Origin: Flavobacterium aquatile LMG 4008 = ATCC 11947
Lineage (GTDB): Bacteria > Bacteroidota > Bacteroidia > Flavobacteriales > Flavobacteriaceae
NCBI RefSeq assembly: GCF_000757385.1
Contig: NZ_JRHH01000005.1
Location: 1-64,000 of the forward strand
Direction: 5' to 3'
DNA: 64,000 nucleotides
Below the pieces are notes generated by a model. It was not told the DNA's origin and made no database searches. It saw nothing but the letters and a program-made list of their open reading frames with translations. Numbering within the stretch: position 1 is the stretch's first letter; each line of letters opens with the position of its first letter. Shown here piece by piece: positions 20,607 to 28,456 of this stretch. The position numbers were made by a program, and so were the translations under genes.

Positions 20607-21290
20607 ATGTCACAACCTGTATTATCTTTAAAAAACGTAACGATTTATCAAGAAAACAAAGTCATTTTATCGCAAGTAAATCTTGACGTAAATCATGGTG
20701 AATTTCTTTACATTATCGGAAAAACAGGCTCAGGGAAAAGTAGTTTTATGAAAACACTTTATGGTGATTTGCCATTAACAGAAGGCGAAGGACACATTGT
20801 TGAATTTGATTTAGCAAAATTACAAGAGAAAGATATTCCGTATTTGAGAAGAAAAATCGGAATTGTTTTTCAGGATTTTCAATTACTTCCAGATAGAAAT
20901 GTGACTAACAATATGCTTTTTGTATTAAAAGCGACTGGTTGGGTTGATCCAGTTGAAATGCAAAATAAAATTGATGAAGTTTTAGATAAAGTTGGAATGC
21001 GCGGATTTGCCAATCAAATGCCTCACCAACTTTCTGGTGGAGAACAACAACGTGTTGCCATTGCCAGAGCTTTATTGAATGACCCAGAATTTATTTTAGC
21101 CGATGAACCAACAGGAAATTTAGATCCACAAACCAGCGCTGAAGTTCTTGAAGTACTAAAAAACATTAATGCCAACGGTAAAACGGTAATTATGGCAACC
21201 CACGATTATGCTTTGCTGATGAAATTCCCTTCAAAAACTTTGAAATGTGAAGATGGTTCTATTTTTGAAGTGGTTCAAAGATCGGTATAA
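20607..21290 (+). CDS. ftsE: Cell-division-type ABC ATPase (FtsE)
   Basis: A 227-residue ABC nucleotide-binding protein of the FtsE/LolD subfamily. FtsE works with the membrane protein FtsX to control peptidoglycan hydrolases at division. The Walker A motif is GKTGSGKSS, the Q-loop is in VFQDFQLLPDRNV, the ABC signature is LSGGEQQR, Walker B is FILADEPTGNLDP, and the switch His is in MATHDY. The opening QPVLSLKNVTIYQENKVILS matches FtsE of Bacteroidota. No ftsX is adjacent, so it is encoded elsewhere. LolD-like use is an alternative but less likely given the DFQLLPDRNV loop. It ends directly against the convergent oxygenase gene. Confidence 0.85.
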   Translation: MSQPVLSLKNVTIYQENKVILSQVNLDVNHGEFLYIIGKTGSGKSSFMKTLYGDLPLTEGEGHIVEFDLAKLQEKDIPYLRRKIGIVFQDFQLLPDRNVTNNMLFVLKATGWVDPVEMQNKIDEVLDKVGMRGFANQMPHQLSGGEQQRVAIARALLNDPEFILADEPTGNLDPQTSAEVLEVLKNINANGKTVIMATHDYALLMKFPSKTLKCEDGSIFEVVQRSV

Positions 21291-22112
21291 CTACTTTTTA
21301 TAAACGTGTGGATTCTCTTTAATTCCTTTCTTGAAGAACTTTCTCAAAGTCATTCTTGCCCAAGTATCGAGTTGTAAAATAACATCTGAAAACTTATTTT
21401 CCGGTCTTCCGCGAAATGATGTTACGTGAAAAGTATCTGATTCTAATAATGGATTTTTAGAGAAATAATAGTTAGAAACACAACAACGAAATCCATCATA
21501 AACTACTGGAGAAACCGAATGTAATGAACTCTCATGCGTTGCCATTACTGCCAATCTATTAAATTTTGAGTGAATCGTTATTTGTTTTTGCTTTAATCCA
21601 TTTGGCCACAATTCTAGATTGCCACCGTATTCTTCGTTCCAATTTGGAGTTACATAATAAAGCAAATTTAAAACGCGCCAATATTCGCGGTCTTTATCGT
21701 GAGAATTATCTAAATGCGGATTCAAAAATTGATTCTTTCCCATCATTGAAATTCCGCCAGCGTATAGATTTTCGTCTGGAATTGCTTGATCAATATTACA
21801 AATTGAAGACACTAAATCTACAATTCTTTTGTCTTGAAAAGCATAAATAATTTCTTCAAGTAATGGATTATACAAATTCATTTGCGCAGCAATGTACTTG
21901 TCTTCACGAATACTTTTCTTTAGAACCATTTGCGAAACTGGAGGAAATACTTCATTAATTTTTGAAGCAATTTCAATAGGAAGTAAATCATCCAAATAGA
22001 AAAAACCTATTGCATCTTTAGAATCTGCAAACTGATTTTTAAGTTCAACTTTATTACTTTCAATTTTAGTAAAAATTAAATCGGCTAACTCAAATCGGTT
22101 ATAATTTTCCAT
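21291..22112 (-). CDS. 2-oxoglutarate/Fe(II)-dependent oxygenase (prolyl-4-hydroxylase fold)
   Basis: A 273-residue protein starting at MENYNRFEL. The upstream TTG at 22142 is rejected because it is part of the -7 box. The iron-binding triad is visible as HxD in NPHLDNSHDK and a distal His in ESSLHSVSPV, followed by the 2-oxoglutarate-binding Arg in GFRCCVSNYYFS. The core sequence YYVTPNWNEEYGGNLELW is characteristic of the P4H-like 2OG-Fe(II) oxygenase family. The substrate is unknown. Its position at the edge of a glycan island, divergent from a glycosyltransferase, makes a sugar or lipid substrate plausible. Confidence 0.8.
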   Translation of the reverse strand: MENYNRFELADLIFTKIESNKVELKNQFADSKDAIGFFYLDDLLPIEIASKINEVFPPVSQMVLKKSIREDKYIAAQMNLYNPLLEEIIYAFQDKRIVDLVSSICNIDQAIPDENLYAGGISMMGKNQFLNPHLDNSHDKDREYWRVLNLLYYVTPNWNEEYGGNLELWPNGLKQKQITIHSKFNRLAVMATHESSLHSVSPVVYDGFRCCVSNYYFSKNPLLESDTFHVTSFRGRPENKFSDVILQLDTWARMTLRKFFKKGIKENPHVYKK

Positions 22113-22139
22113 TGTTTTGAATAAAAAATACTTACTTTG

Positions 22140-22147
22140 CAAATATA
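22140..22147 (-). promoter_or_regulatory. -7 promoter box of the 2OG oxygenase
   Basis: The minus strand reads TATATTTG, exact to the consensus, 28 bases before the ATG. The divergent glycosyltransferase has TTACTTTGC on the plus strand at 22132-22140, so the two promoters overlap in a 46-base intergenic gap. Confidence 0.55.
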
Positions 22148-22158
22148 ATAATAAAAGA

Positions 22159-23055
22159 ATGTTGTCAATAGTAATTCCAACTTATAATTATTTCACGCTT
22201 CCATTAGTAAAGGAATTGCAACAACAGGCAACTTCAGAAACTATCAATTTTGAAATTATTGTTTTGGATGATGCTTCCGATAATTTACAAATTAGAAATC
22301 AAAATCTAGAAATTAACACATTAGATAATTGTAGATTTTTAGTTAATGATAAAAATTTAGGTCGTGGCCAAACGATTAATAAATTGGTTTCCTTGGCAAA
22401 GTACAACTTACTAATAATATTAGATTGCGATACCAAACCAAAAGACCATTTATTTATTCGAAATTATTTACGATTCAAAGAAAGTTCAAATGCAAAAATA
22501 GCTTTTGGAGGAATAATTTATGCAGATGAAAAACCGAAGCCAAGTGAGATGCTTCGATGGGTTTACGGTAGAAAACGAGAATCTGTCTCTGTTGAAAATC
22601 GGATAAAAAATCCTTATAAATTGGCATTAACTTCGAATCTTTTGGTAGAAAAACAAGTTATGATTGACAATCCTTTTCATGCAGAAATCACTGAATACGG
22701 ATTTGAAGATATGGTTTTAATGCTTGATTTAAAGAAAAAAAATATTGAAATCAATCATGTCGACAATCCGTTATATCATTTAAAACTAGATACTTCTATT
22801 GATTTTATAACTAAATTTCATAGTTCGCTACGCAACTTAAAGAAATTATCAGACAAAAAAATCATCTCCCACAACGATTCTCAAATAACAAAAGTTTTTT
22901 ATTGGATTAAAAGATTTAAATTAGTTGCTCTATTCGCATTTGCATTTACTAAATTTGAAAAAATACTGGTACAAAATCTAGTTTCTCAGTCGCCTTCAGT
23001 TTTTCTATTTGATTTGTATCGATTGGGTTATTTTTGCAAAATAAATTTAAAATGA
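22159..23055 (+). CDS. Family 2 glycosyltransferase
   Basis: A 298-residue GT-A enzyme. The start MLSIVIPTYNYFTLP is the standard GT2 opening; a TTG 42 bases upstream lies before the promoter box and is not used. The nucleotide-sugar site is seen in EIIVLDDASDN, and the DxD-like motif is LDCDTKP. The acceptor-side motif TEYGFEDMVLMLDL matches the ED catalytic-base region of GT2 enzymes. It probably adds one sugar to a surface glycan. Its stop overlaps the next glycosyltransferase start by 4 bases. Confidence 0.85.
   Translation: MLSIVIPTYNYFTLPLVKELQQQATSETINFEIIVLDDASDNLQIRNQNLEINTLDNCRFLVNDKNLGRGQTINKLVSLAKYNLLIILDCDTKPKDHLFIRNYLRFKESSNAKIAFGGIIYADEKPKPSEMLRWVYGRKRESVSVENRIKNPYKLALTSNLLVEKQVMIDNPFHAEITEYGFEDMVLMLDLKKKNIEINHVDNPLYHLKLDTSIDFITKFHSSLRNLKKLSDKKIISHNDSQITKVFYWIKRFKLVALFAFAFTKFEKILVQNLVSQSPSVFLFDLYRLGYFCKINLK
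23008..23036 (+). promoter_or_regulatory. Internal promoter (TTTG-N17-TATTTTTG)
   Basis: TTTG (23008-23011) and TATTTTTG (23029-23036) are spaced by 17 bases inside the end of the upstream gene. The predicted transcript would begin only about 10 bases before the ATG at 23052. Confidence 0.5.
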
Positions 23056-23990
23056 AACCTTACTTTTCAGTAATTATTCCTTTGTACAATAAAGAAAACT
23101 TTATTCTTAATACTATAAAAAGTGTTTTGAATCAGACTTTTACTGATTATGAAATTATACTTGTCGAAGACTGTTCTACTGATAAAAGTCTTGAAATTGT
23201 TTCTAACAATGTGAATGGTAAAGTTAGAATTATTAGGCATGAAAAAAACAAAGGACTTTCGGCCTCTAGAAATACCGGAATTAAAAATGCGAATGCAAAT
23301 TATTTAGCTTTTCTTGACGCCGATGATTTATGGAAAGAGGACTATCTACAAGAGTTATTTCAACTGATAAATGAATTTCCTAGAGCTTATTTATTTGCAA
23401 CAAATTATGAAGAATTTTATGCTGACGACAAGATTTTACTGCCTGAAAATAATTCTAAAAAACTACAAAACAATTCATTAATAACTGATTTTTTCGAGAT
23501 TAGTTTGGCGCAACCATTGTATTGTCCGTCAAGTTTTTGTGTTGAAAAATCAGTATTTGAAACTATTGGTTATTATGACGAAACAATAACTTTTGGTGAA
23601 GATGTTGATTTTAACATTCGAGCTAATAGTGAATTCATCCTCGCCTACTCTAAAACTCCTTTGGTTCACTATTTAATGTTGTCTGAAAATCAAATTACCC
23701 AAAGTAAAATAAGTGGAAAAATCATTACTAACTTTGATAAGTTTGAAATTAATAATTGCAGTAAATCATTGAAAAAATTTCTTGATTTTCATAGATATAT
23801 AATGGCAAAACATTATAAATTAGAGGGAAATTATGAAAATTTCATGAAGATGAAAAACGGAATTTCTACTTCAAGTTTAAATAATCAACAACTTATATTA
23901 TTGAATTTGCCTTCATCAGTTTTGAAATTTGCAAATCAAATTAAAGCTCTATTTTTATCAAAAGGAATCCGATTTACTACTTATGATTAG
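23052..23990 (+). CDS. Family 2 glycosyltransferase
   Basis: A 312-residue GT-A enzyme starting MKPYFSVIIPLYNKENFI. It has the donor-binding EIILVEDCSTDKS, the DxD motif FLDADDLW, and GEDVDFNIRA as the acceptor/catalytic region. The TTG at 23034 overlaps the -7 box and was not used; the ATG at 23052 overlaps the previous stop as ATGA. Its last 14 bases overlap the end of the convergent ketoisomerase gene. It probably transfers a sugar to the growing surface glycan. Confidence 0.87.
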   Translation: MKPYFSVIIPLYNKENFILNTIKSVLNQTFTDYEIILVEDCSTDKSLEIVSNNVNGKVRIIRHEKNKGLSASRNTGIKNANANYLAFLDADDLWKEDYLQELFQLINEFPRAYLFATNYEEFYADDKILLPENNSKKLQNNSLITDFFEISLAQPLYCPSSFCVEKSVFETIGYYDETITFGEDVDFNIRANSEFILAYSKTPLVHYLMLSENQITQSKISGKIITNFDKFEINNCSKSLKKFLDFHRYIMAKHYKLEGNYENFMKMKNGISTSSLNNQQLILLNLPSSVLKFANQIKALFLSKGIRFTTYD

Positions 23991-24381
23991 TTTTTAAATA
24001 AGCAACAAAATCATCATAATTTCTGATGTAATCTTCTTCACTAAAAACGTCTGAAGCGATAACTAAACATACCGAACCAGAAGAAAAATTCTCTAATTCT
24101 CGCCAAATATTTCTGTTAATTAGTAAACCTTTATCAGGTTTATTTAGAGTAACTTTTTGCGTTTTATCTCCGTCTTTTAAAATCACATCAAAACTTCCTG
24201 AAAGCGGAATTAAAAACTCTAACTGTTCTTTATGAGCATGTCCGCCTCGTTTCGCCGAACTTGGAACATCAAATAAATAATAAACGCGTTTCACTTCAAA
24301 CGGAAGGACATTACCTTCAATTATAGCAATATTCCCTCTGTAATCTTCAATTTTAGGAATTTCAATTATTTGGATATTCAT
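23977..24381 (-). CDS. dTDP-sugar 3,4-ketoisomerase, QdtA/FdtA type
   Basis: A 134-residue single-domain cupin of the WxcM/FdtA family. These enzymes isomerise dTDP-4-keto-6-deoxyglucose to the 3-keto sugar, the step before transamination to Fuc3N or Qui3N. The family signature IPKIEDYRGNIAIIE and the metal/substrate site KRGGHAHKEQ are clear, with LINRNIWRELENFS in the second half. The ATG at 24381 overlaps the upstream stop as TAATG, preferred over the ATG at 24411. The 3' end overlaps the convergent glycosyltransferase by 14 bases. FdtA and QdtA cannot be told apart by eye. The matching aminotransferase is 8 kb away at 32496. Confidence 0.85.
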   Translation of the reverse strand: MNIQIIEIPKIEDYRGNIAIIEGNVLPFEVKRVYYLFDVPSSAKRGGHAHKEQLEFLIPLSGSFDVILKDGDKTQKVTLNKPDKGLLINRNIWRELENFSSGSVCLVIASDVFSEEDYIRNYDDFVAYLKTNHK

Positions 24382-25487
24382 TAGTTTAGCGAATTTAAAA
24401 GTTGCAACCATTGATTTCCAATATTTTCAATCGAAAATTTCTCAACACTTGACTTTGCATTATTTTTACAATGTAAATATAGCTTTTTGTCAGAAATCAT
24501 TTCGTTCATAGCAACAATCATTTTCTCTTTATTTTGATTCTCTACTAAAATACCGTTTTCGTTATTACTAATAATTTCATTTGGACCCGATTTACAATCG
24601 AATGAAATAACCGGAGTTTCACAAGCTAAAGATTCTAGTAAAACCGTAGGAAAACCTTCATTTTTACTAGTTAAAATAGTAAATATTGCTTTCAAATAAA
24701 AAGGAAATGGGTTTTCAATTTTTCCTTTAAAAATGATTTTGTCCTGTAAATTTAATGACAAGACTTGTTTTTCATATTCCAATTTTAAGTTGCCTTCACC
24801 TATTATCAGTAATTTATAATTTGAATTTGGCAAATCCGATTTAGAATAACAATCAATCAATTTGTCGAATTGTTTTACATCATTATTCATGTTTCCAACT
24901 GCCAAAATATAATCGAAATCTACATCAATTGGATATTGCGATTGTTTCTTAATGAATTCAAAATCAATTGGATTGTAGATAGTTTGAACCTGATAGTAAC
25001 TGTATTTTTCGATAACTTTAGTTTCAATTGCTTTAGAAACTGTCACAATTTTTTTAGCATTTGAATAAATAGATTTTGCAAGAAAAGTAGTTTTAGGAAA
25101 ATATAGATTGGTCATAAAACTATGAACCATCTTTATAACTGGCGCATTGTAAACAAATTTTGTAATGAAATATTCCTGCCATTGCTTATTGATTACTCGC
25201 GTTTCAATTATAAAATCGAATTGATTTTGCTTGAAAAATCGATTCAAAATTTTTAATCTGTGTATTCTATCAAAAAGATTAAAACCTCCTTTTTTTAGTT
25301 TGCCAAGATTTAAAATTTCACCAGCAAATTCATACTCAACGCGGTCAATTACAATAACATGATGCACGTCACAATTATTGGCAACGAAGAATTGTGATAA
25401 AATTGCCGAACATCTTTCGGCACCACCACCAGCAAGCTGTTCAGAAACAATACAAATTCTAAAAGACTTTTTTGCAGTAACGCTCAA
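24381..25487 (-). CDS. Family 4 (GT-B) glycosyltransferase
   Basis: A 368-residue GT-B enzyme. The N-terminal CIVSEQLAGGGAERCSAIL has the Gly-rich loop of the acceptor domain. The C-terminal donor domain contains ILAVGNMNNDVKQFDKLI, LLIIGEGNLK and the EX7E motif in SKNEGFPTVLLESLACETP. The start is TTG, with no ATG nearby that keeps the GGGAER loop; a -7 box lies 20 bases upstream. Its stop overlaps the ketoisomerase ATG, so both are likely one operon. Confidence 0.85.
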   Translation of the reverse strand: MSVTAKKSFRICIVSEQLAGGGAERCSAILSQFFVANNCDVHHVIVIDRVEYEFAGEILNLGKLKKGGFNLFDRIHRLKILNRFFKQNQFDFIIETRVINKQWQEYFITKFVYNAPVIKMVHSFMTNLYFPKTTFLAKSIYSNAKKIVTVSKAIETKVIEKYSYYQVQTIYNPIDFEFIKKQSQYPIDVDFDYILAVGNMNNDVKQFDKLIDCYSKSDLPNSNYKLLIIGEGNLKLEYEKQVLSLNLQDKIIFKGKIENPFPFYLKAIFTILTSKNEGFPTVLLESLACETPVISFDCKSGPNEIISNNENGILVENQNKEKMIVAMNEMISDKKLYLHCKNNAKSSVEKFSIENIGNQWLQLLNSLN

Positions 25488-25506
25488 TTTTTGATTATTT
25501 TAGCAA

Positions 25507-25514
25507 CAAATATA
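25507..25514 (-). promoter_or_regulatory. -7 promoter box in a 34-base divergent gap
   Basis: The minus strand reads TATATTTG, exact to TAnnTTTG, 20 bases before the TTG start of the family 4 glycosyltransferase. The divergent plus-strand gene may use TATTTTAG at 25496-25503. Confidence 0.5.
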
Positions 25515-25521
25515 AGCAAAA

Positions 25522-26655
25522 GTGAGAATATTATTAATTGGTGAGTTCAGTCGTCTGCACAATTCCTTAAAAGAAGGATTGGAATTGTTGGGACACGAAG
25601 TTTGTATCGTTGCCAATGGCGATGGCTTCAAGAATTACCCGGTTGATTTATCCACAAGAGCAAAATGGTTTGAAACAAAAATTGGCATATTTTTTAAAAA
25701 ATTACTTTATAAAACGATTGGCTTTGATGTATTAAAATTGGAGTTTGGAATTCGGTTTTATTTTCATTTGAACAAATTAAAAAACTACGATGTTGTCCAA
25801 TTGATTAATGAAGCGCCAATTCAAACTATTCCTTGGCTAGAACGCTATCTGCTAAAAAAAATCTTTCATCAAAATAAGGATGCTTACCTTTTATGTTGCG
25901 GAGTTGACTATTTAGTAGCCAAACATTTGGTCGAAAAAAAGGAACGGTATTCGATTATGAATCCGTATTTTGAAAATAAAAATTTGTATGTCGAATATAA
26001 ATTTATTTATGATTTCTTAAGTAAAAATCATAAAAAAACTCACGATTTAGTTTATAAAAACATCAAAGGAGTTTATGCTTCAGATATTGATTACGTAAAT
26101 CCGATAAAGAATGAAAAAAAAATTATCGGATTGCTTCCAAACCCAATAAACGCTGATAAAATTAAGTTTATCGATTTAAAAATTGATGGTACAATAAAAA
26201 TTTTTCTCGGTATTAATAGTAGCACTTATAACACGAAAGGAATTGTTTTTTTTGAGAAAGCATTGGAAGTTGTTAGCAAAAAATATGAGGATAAAATTGA
26301 GATTATAATCGCTCAAAATTTACCCTATCAAGAGTACATAAAACTTTATGATAGTTCGCATATTGTTCTAGATCAGGTCTATGCTTTTGATCAAGGTTAT
26401 AATGCGCTAGAAGCAATGGCTAAAGGAAAAGTTGTGTTTACTGGTGCCGAAAAAGAATTTGAAAATTATTACAATTTACAAGATGAAGTAGCCATAAATG
26501 CATTGCCAGATGTTGATTATTTGGTAACAACTTTATCTTATTTAATAGAAAATCCAACAAAAATTACTGAGATTGGAATTCGGTCACGAAAATTTATTGA
26601 GAAAGAACATGATTACAGATTTATTGCAGAAAAATACTTAAAAACTTGGGGTTAA
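25522..26655 (+). CDS. Family 4-like (GT-B) glycosyltransferase
   Basis: A 377-residue protein starting at a GTG (MRILLIGEFSRLHNSLKEGLELLGHEV), a normal opening for a GT-B acceptor domain. The C-terminal half has TIKIFLGINSSTYNTKG, IEIIIAQNLPY and the region VYAFDQGYNALEAMAKGKVVFTG, which corresponds to the EX7E nucleotide-sugar site but with a changed first acidic position. It is followed after 2 bases by the MaoC-like gene, suggesting co-translation. The sugar donor is unknown. Confidence 0.75.
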   Translation: MRILLIGEFSRLHNSLKEGLELLGHEVCIVANGDGFKNYPVDLSTRAKWFETKIGIFFKKLLYKTIGFDVLKLEFGIRFYFHLNKLKNYDVVQLINEAPIQTIPWLERYLLKKIFHQNKDAYLLCCGVDYLVAKHLVEKKERYSIMNPYFENKNLYVEYKFIYDFLSKNHKKTHDLVYKNIKGVYASDIDYVNPIKNEKKIIGLLPNPINADKIKFIDLKIDGTIKIFLGINSSTYNTKGIVFFEKALEVVSKKYEDKIEIIIAQNLPYQEYIKLYDSSHIVLDQVYAFDQGYNALEAMAKGKVVFTGAEKEFENYYNLQDEVAINALPDVDYLVTTLSYLIENPTKITEIGIRSRKFIEKEHDYRFIAEKYLKTWG

Positions 26656-26657
26656 AA

Positions 26658-27083
26658 ATGAATACAATACAAAGACCAAAGATTGATGATGTTTTCACAT
26701 TTGATTTTACTTTCACAGAAGAAGAAATTCAACTTTATGCCAAAATTTCTGGAGATTGCAATCCAATTCATGTATCAGAAAGTTATTCTAAAGACACTAT
26801 TTTTGGACGTTGTATTGTTCATGGATATTATAGTATTAGTATTTTTTCAAAGGTTTATGGAACCCTTTTATATCCAGAAGAACATATTTTAATCAGTCAG
26901 AATGCAAAATATTTAAAACCTATATTTACAGGAATTGAATATACTTCAATCTTCACAGTGAAAGAAATTCATCCTGATAAAAACAGAGTTTTATATAAAA
27001 ACGAAATTTTCCAAAAAGAAACTGGCGAACTTAAAGTTACTGGCGAAGCATTATTGATGAATCGAAAACATTATAGTTGGTAA
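26658..27083 (+). CDS. MaoC-like hotdog dehydratase
   Basis: A 141-residue single-hotdog protein starting MNTIQRPKIDDV; an in-frame TTG 12 bases earlier overlaps the previous gene and is less likely. The (R)-hydratase signature is visible: the catalytic Asp/His pair in ISGDCNPIHV and the GRCIVHGYYSISIFSKV helix. MaoC-type proteins hydrate or dehydrate enoyl/3-hydroxyacyl thioesters. Its place two bases after a glycosyltransferase in a glycan island suggests it makes or edits an acyl group (for example a 3-hydroxyacyl) for an amino sugar. That role is inference. Confidence 0.8.
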   Translation: MNTIQRPKIDDVFTFDFTFTEEEIQLYAKISGDCNPIHVSESYSKDTIFGRCIVHGYYSISIFSKVYGTLLYPEEHILISQNAKYLKPIFTGIEYTSIFTVKEIHPDKNRVLYKNEIFQKETGELKVTGEALLMNRKHYSW

Positions 27084-27099
27084 ATCAATTTAAAACGTT

Positions 27100-28452
27100 T
27101 TAAGTAAGAAACTTATTTAAGCCAAACGGAAGTTTAAGATGGTTTTTAATGAAAATTATGCCAATCAAAATCATAATATATTCGAACGGAAAACTATAAC
27201 GAGCATTGGTTCCATATGTAATTAAACCTTGTAAAATTGAAGTTGCAAAAACAATTGTAACTAAAATAAATTCGTTTGTAATTATTTTATTTTTGAAAAA
27301 TCGATATAAGTAAAATGGTACTAAAAGGATGAAGCCATATTTAAAAATATTGAATAATTTTCTTTGAACGAACCAAGCGCTATCAAAAATTAATTCTTGA
27401 TTTTTAGATTTAAACCCTTGAATGTCAATCGCAATACTTGGTCTCCAAAAATACAACCAAGATTTAGTAATCACTTGCTTACAATAGTCTTTTGGATTAT
27501 TCTTTATAGTTTCAACAGAATATTTTGCTAGTTCATTAGACATTTCAGCAAAACTTAATTTTTTATAATCGTAAACTCCAATTGTGTAAATTTCCAAAAT
27601 TGCCATTGCGGCACTTTGATTTTTGTTTTTTTGTAAAATTAAATCTCTACGTTCGGCATAAGGTTCATAAATCCATTGGTATTCTTTTGGACCTTTTTCG
27701 GCAAAATACACGCAATTTTGTGATAAATTAAAACCTAAAAATGTTGACGATGTAAATGTCCCAGTATTGATTTTATTGACATAAGACCAACCAAAATAAG
27801 ACACTAAAGAAAAGAATAAAACAATAATTCTGGGATTAATAATTCTTTTAAAATTGAAATTTTTCAATACTATAAAACCATAAATAATAAATGGAATAAA
27901 AGCAAAAAAAGGTTTGATAAGCGTTAAAAAACCTAATAAGAAACTCATTAACACATCTATTTTAAAACTTTGATTATCAATGTAATTATTAGAAATTAAA
28001 TAGAAAACAATGGAAAGAAAAAAAAGACATAAACTTTCTACCAAAATAACAGATTCATAAAAGTAAATGTTGAATAAACTTTGCAGAAAGAGCACAATCC
28101 ATAAACTATTTGTCCTTGAAAAATTAAAATTTAATATGGTTTTATACCAAAATAATGCTGCTATAATTCCTAAAATATGCTGATATAAAACTACAATTTT
28201 AACGGAATTAAAAGCTAGTAAAAGTAAGATTGGATAACCAGGAGTTCGCTCACCATTATATCCTAGCAAATTAAAATCTGCAATTCTTTTAGCCAAATTT
28301 TGATAAGTAACAGAATCATTTTCAATTATAATTTTATCGTATAAAAATAAATTCAGAATCACTCTGTAAAAAATGGCGAATAAAATTAGAATGATAAACT
28401 CTCTATTTTTAAAAGCAAACAAATTGATAGAATCTTTAAATTTAGTATCCAT
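27100..28452 (-). CDS. Polytopic membrane protein, GT-C-like (paralog 2)
   Basis: A 450-residue protein with about ten hydrophobic segments. Near the N-terminus it has an acidic loop ENDSVTYQNLAKRIAD, then GERTPGYPILLLLAF, as found in GT39/ArnT-type membrane glycosyltransferases that use polyprenyl-phosphate sugars. A conserved extracytoplasmic stretch reads NCVYFAEKGPKEYQWIYEPY. It is clearly homologous to the neighbouring gene at 28457-29899, with 4 bases between them. It is probably the last gene of the minus-strand island operon. The exact substrate is unknown. Confidence 0.7.
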   Translation of the reverse strand: MDTKFKDSINLFAFKNREFIILILFAIFYRVILNLFLYDKIIIENDSVTYQNLAKRIADFNLLGYNGERTPGYPILLLLAFNSVKIVVLYQHILGIIAALFWYKTILNFNFSRTNSLWIVLFLQSLFNIYFYESVILVESLCLFFLSIVFYLISNNYIDNQSFKIDVLMSFLLGFLTLIKPFFAFIPFIIYGFIVLKNFNFKRIINPRIIVLFFSLVSYFGWSYVNKINTGTFTSSTFLGFNLSQNCVYFAEKGPKEYQWIYEPYAERRDLILQKNKNQSAAMAILEIYTIGVYDYKKLSFAEMSNELAKYSVETIKNNPKDYCKQVITKSWLYFWRPSIAIDIQGFKSKNQELIFDSAWFVQRKLFNIFKYGFILLVPFYLYRFFKNKIITNEFILVTIVFATSILQGLITYGTNARYSFPFEYIMILIGIIFIKNHLKLPFGLNKFLT

Positions 28453-28456
28453 AAGT

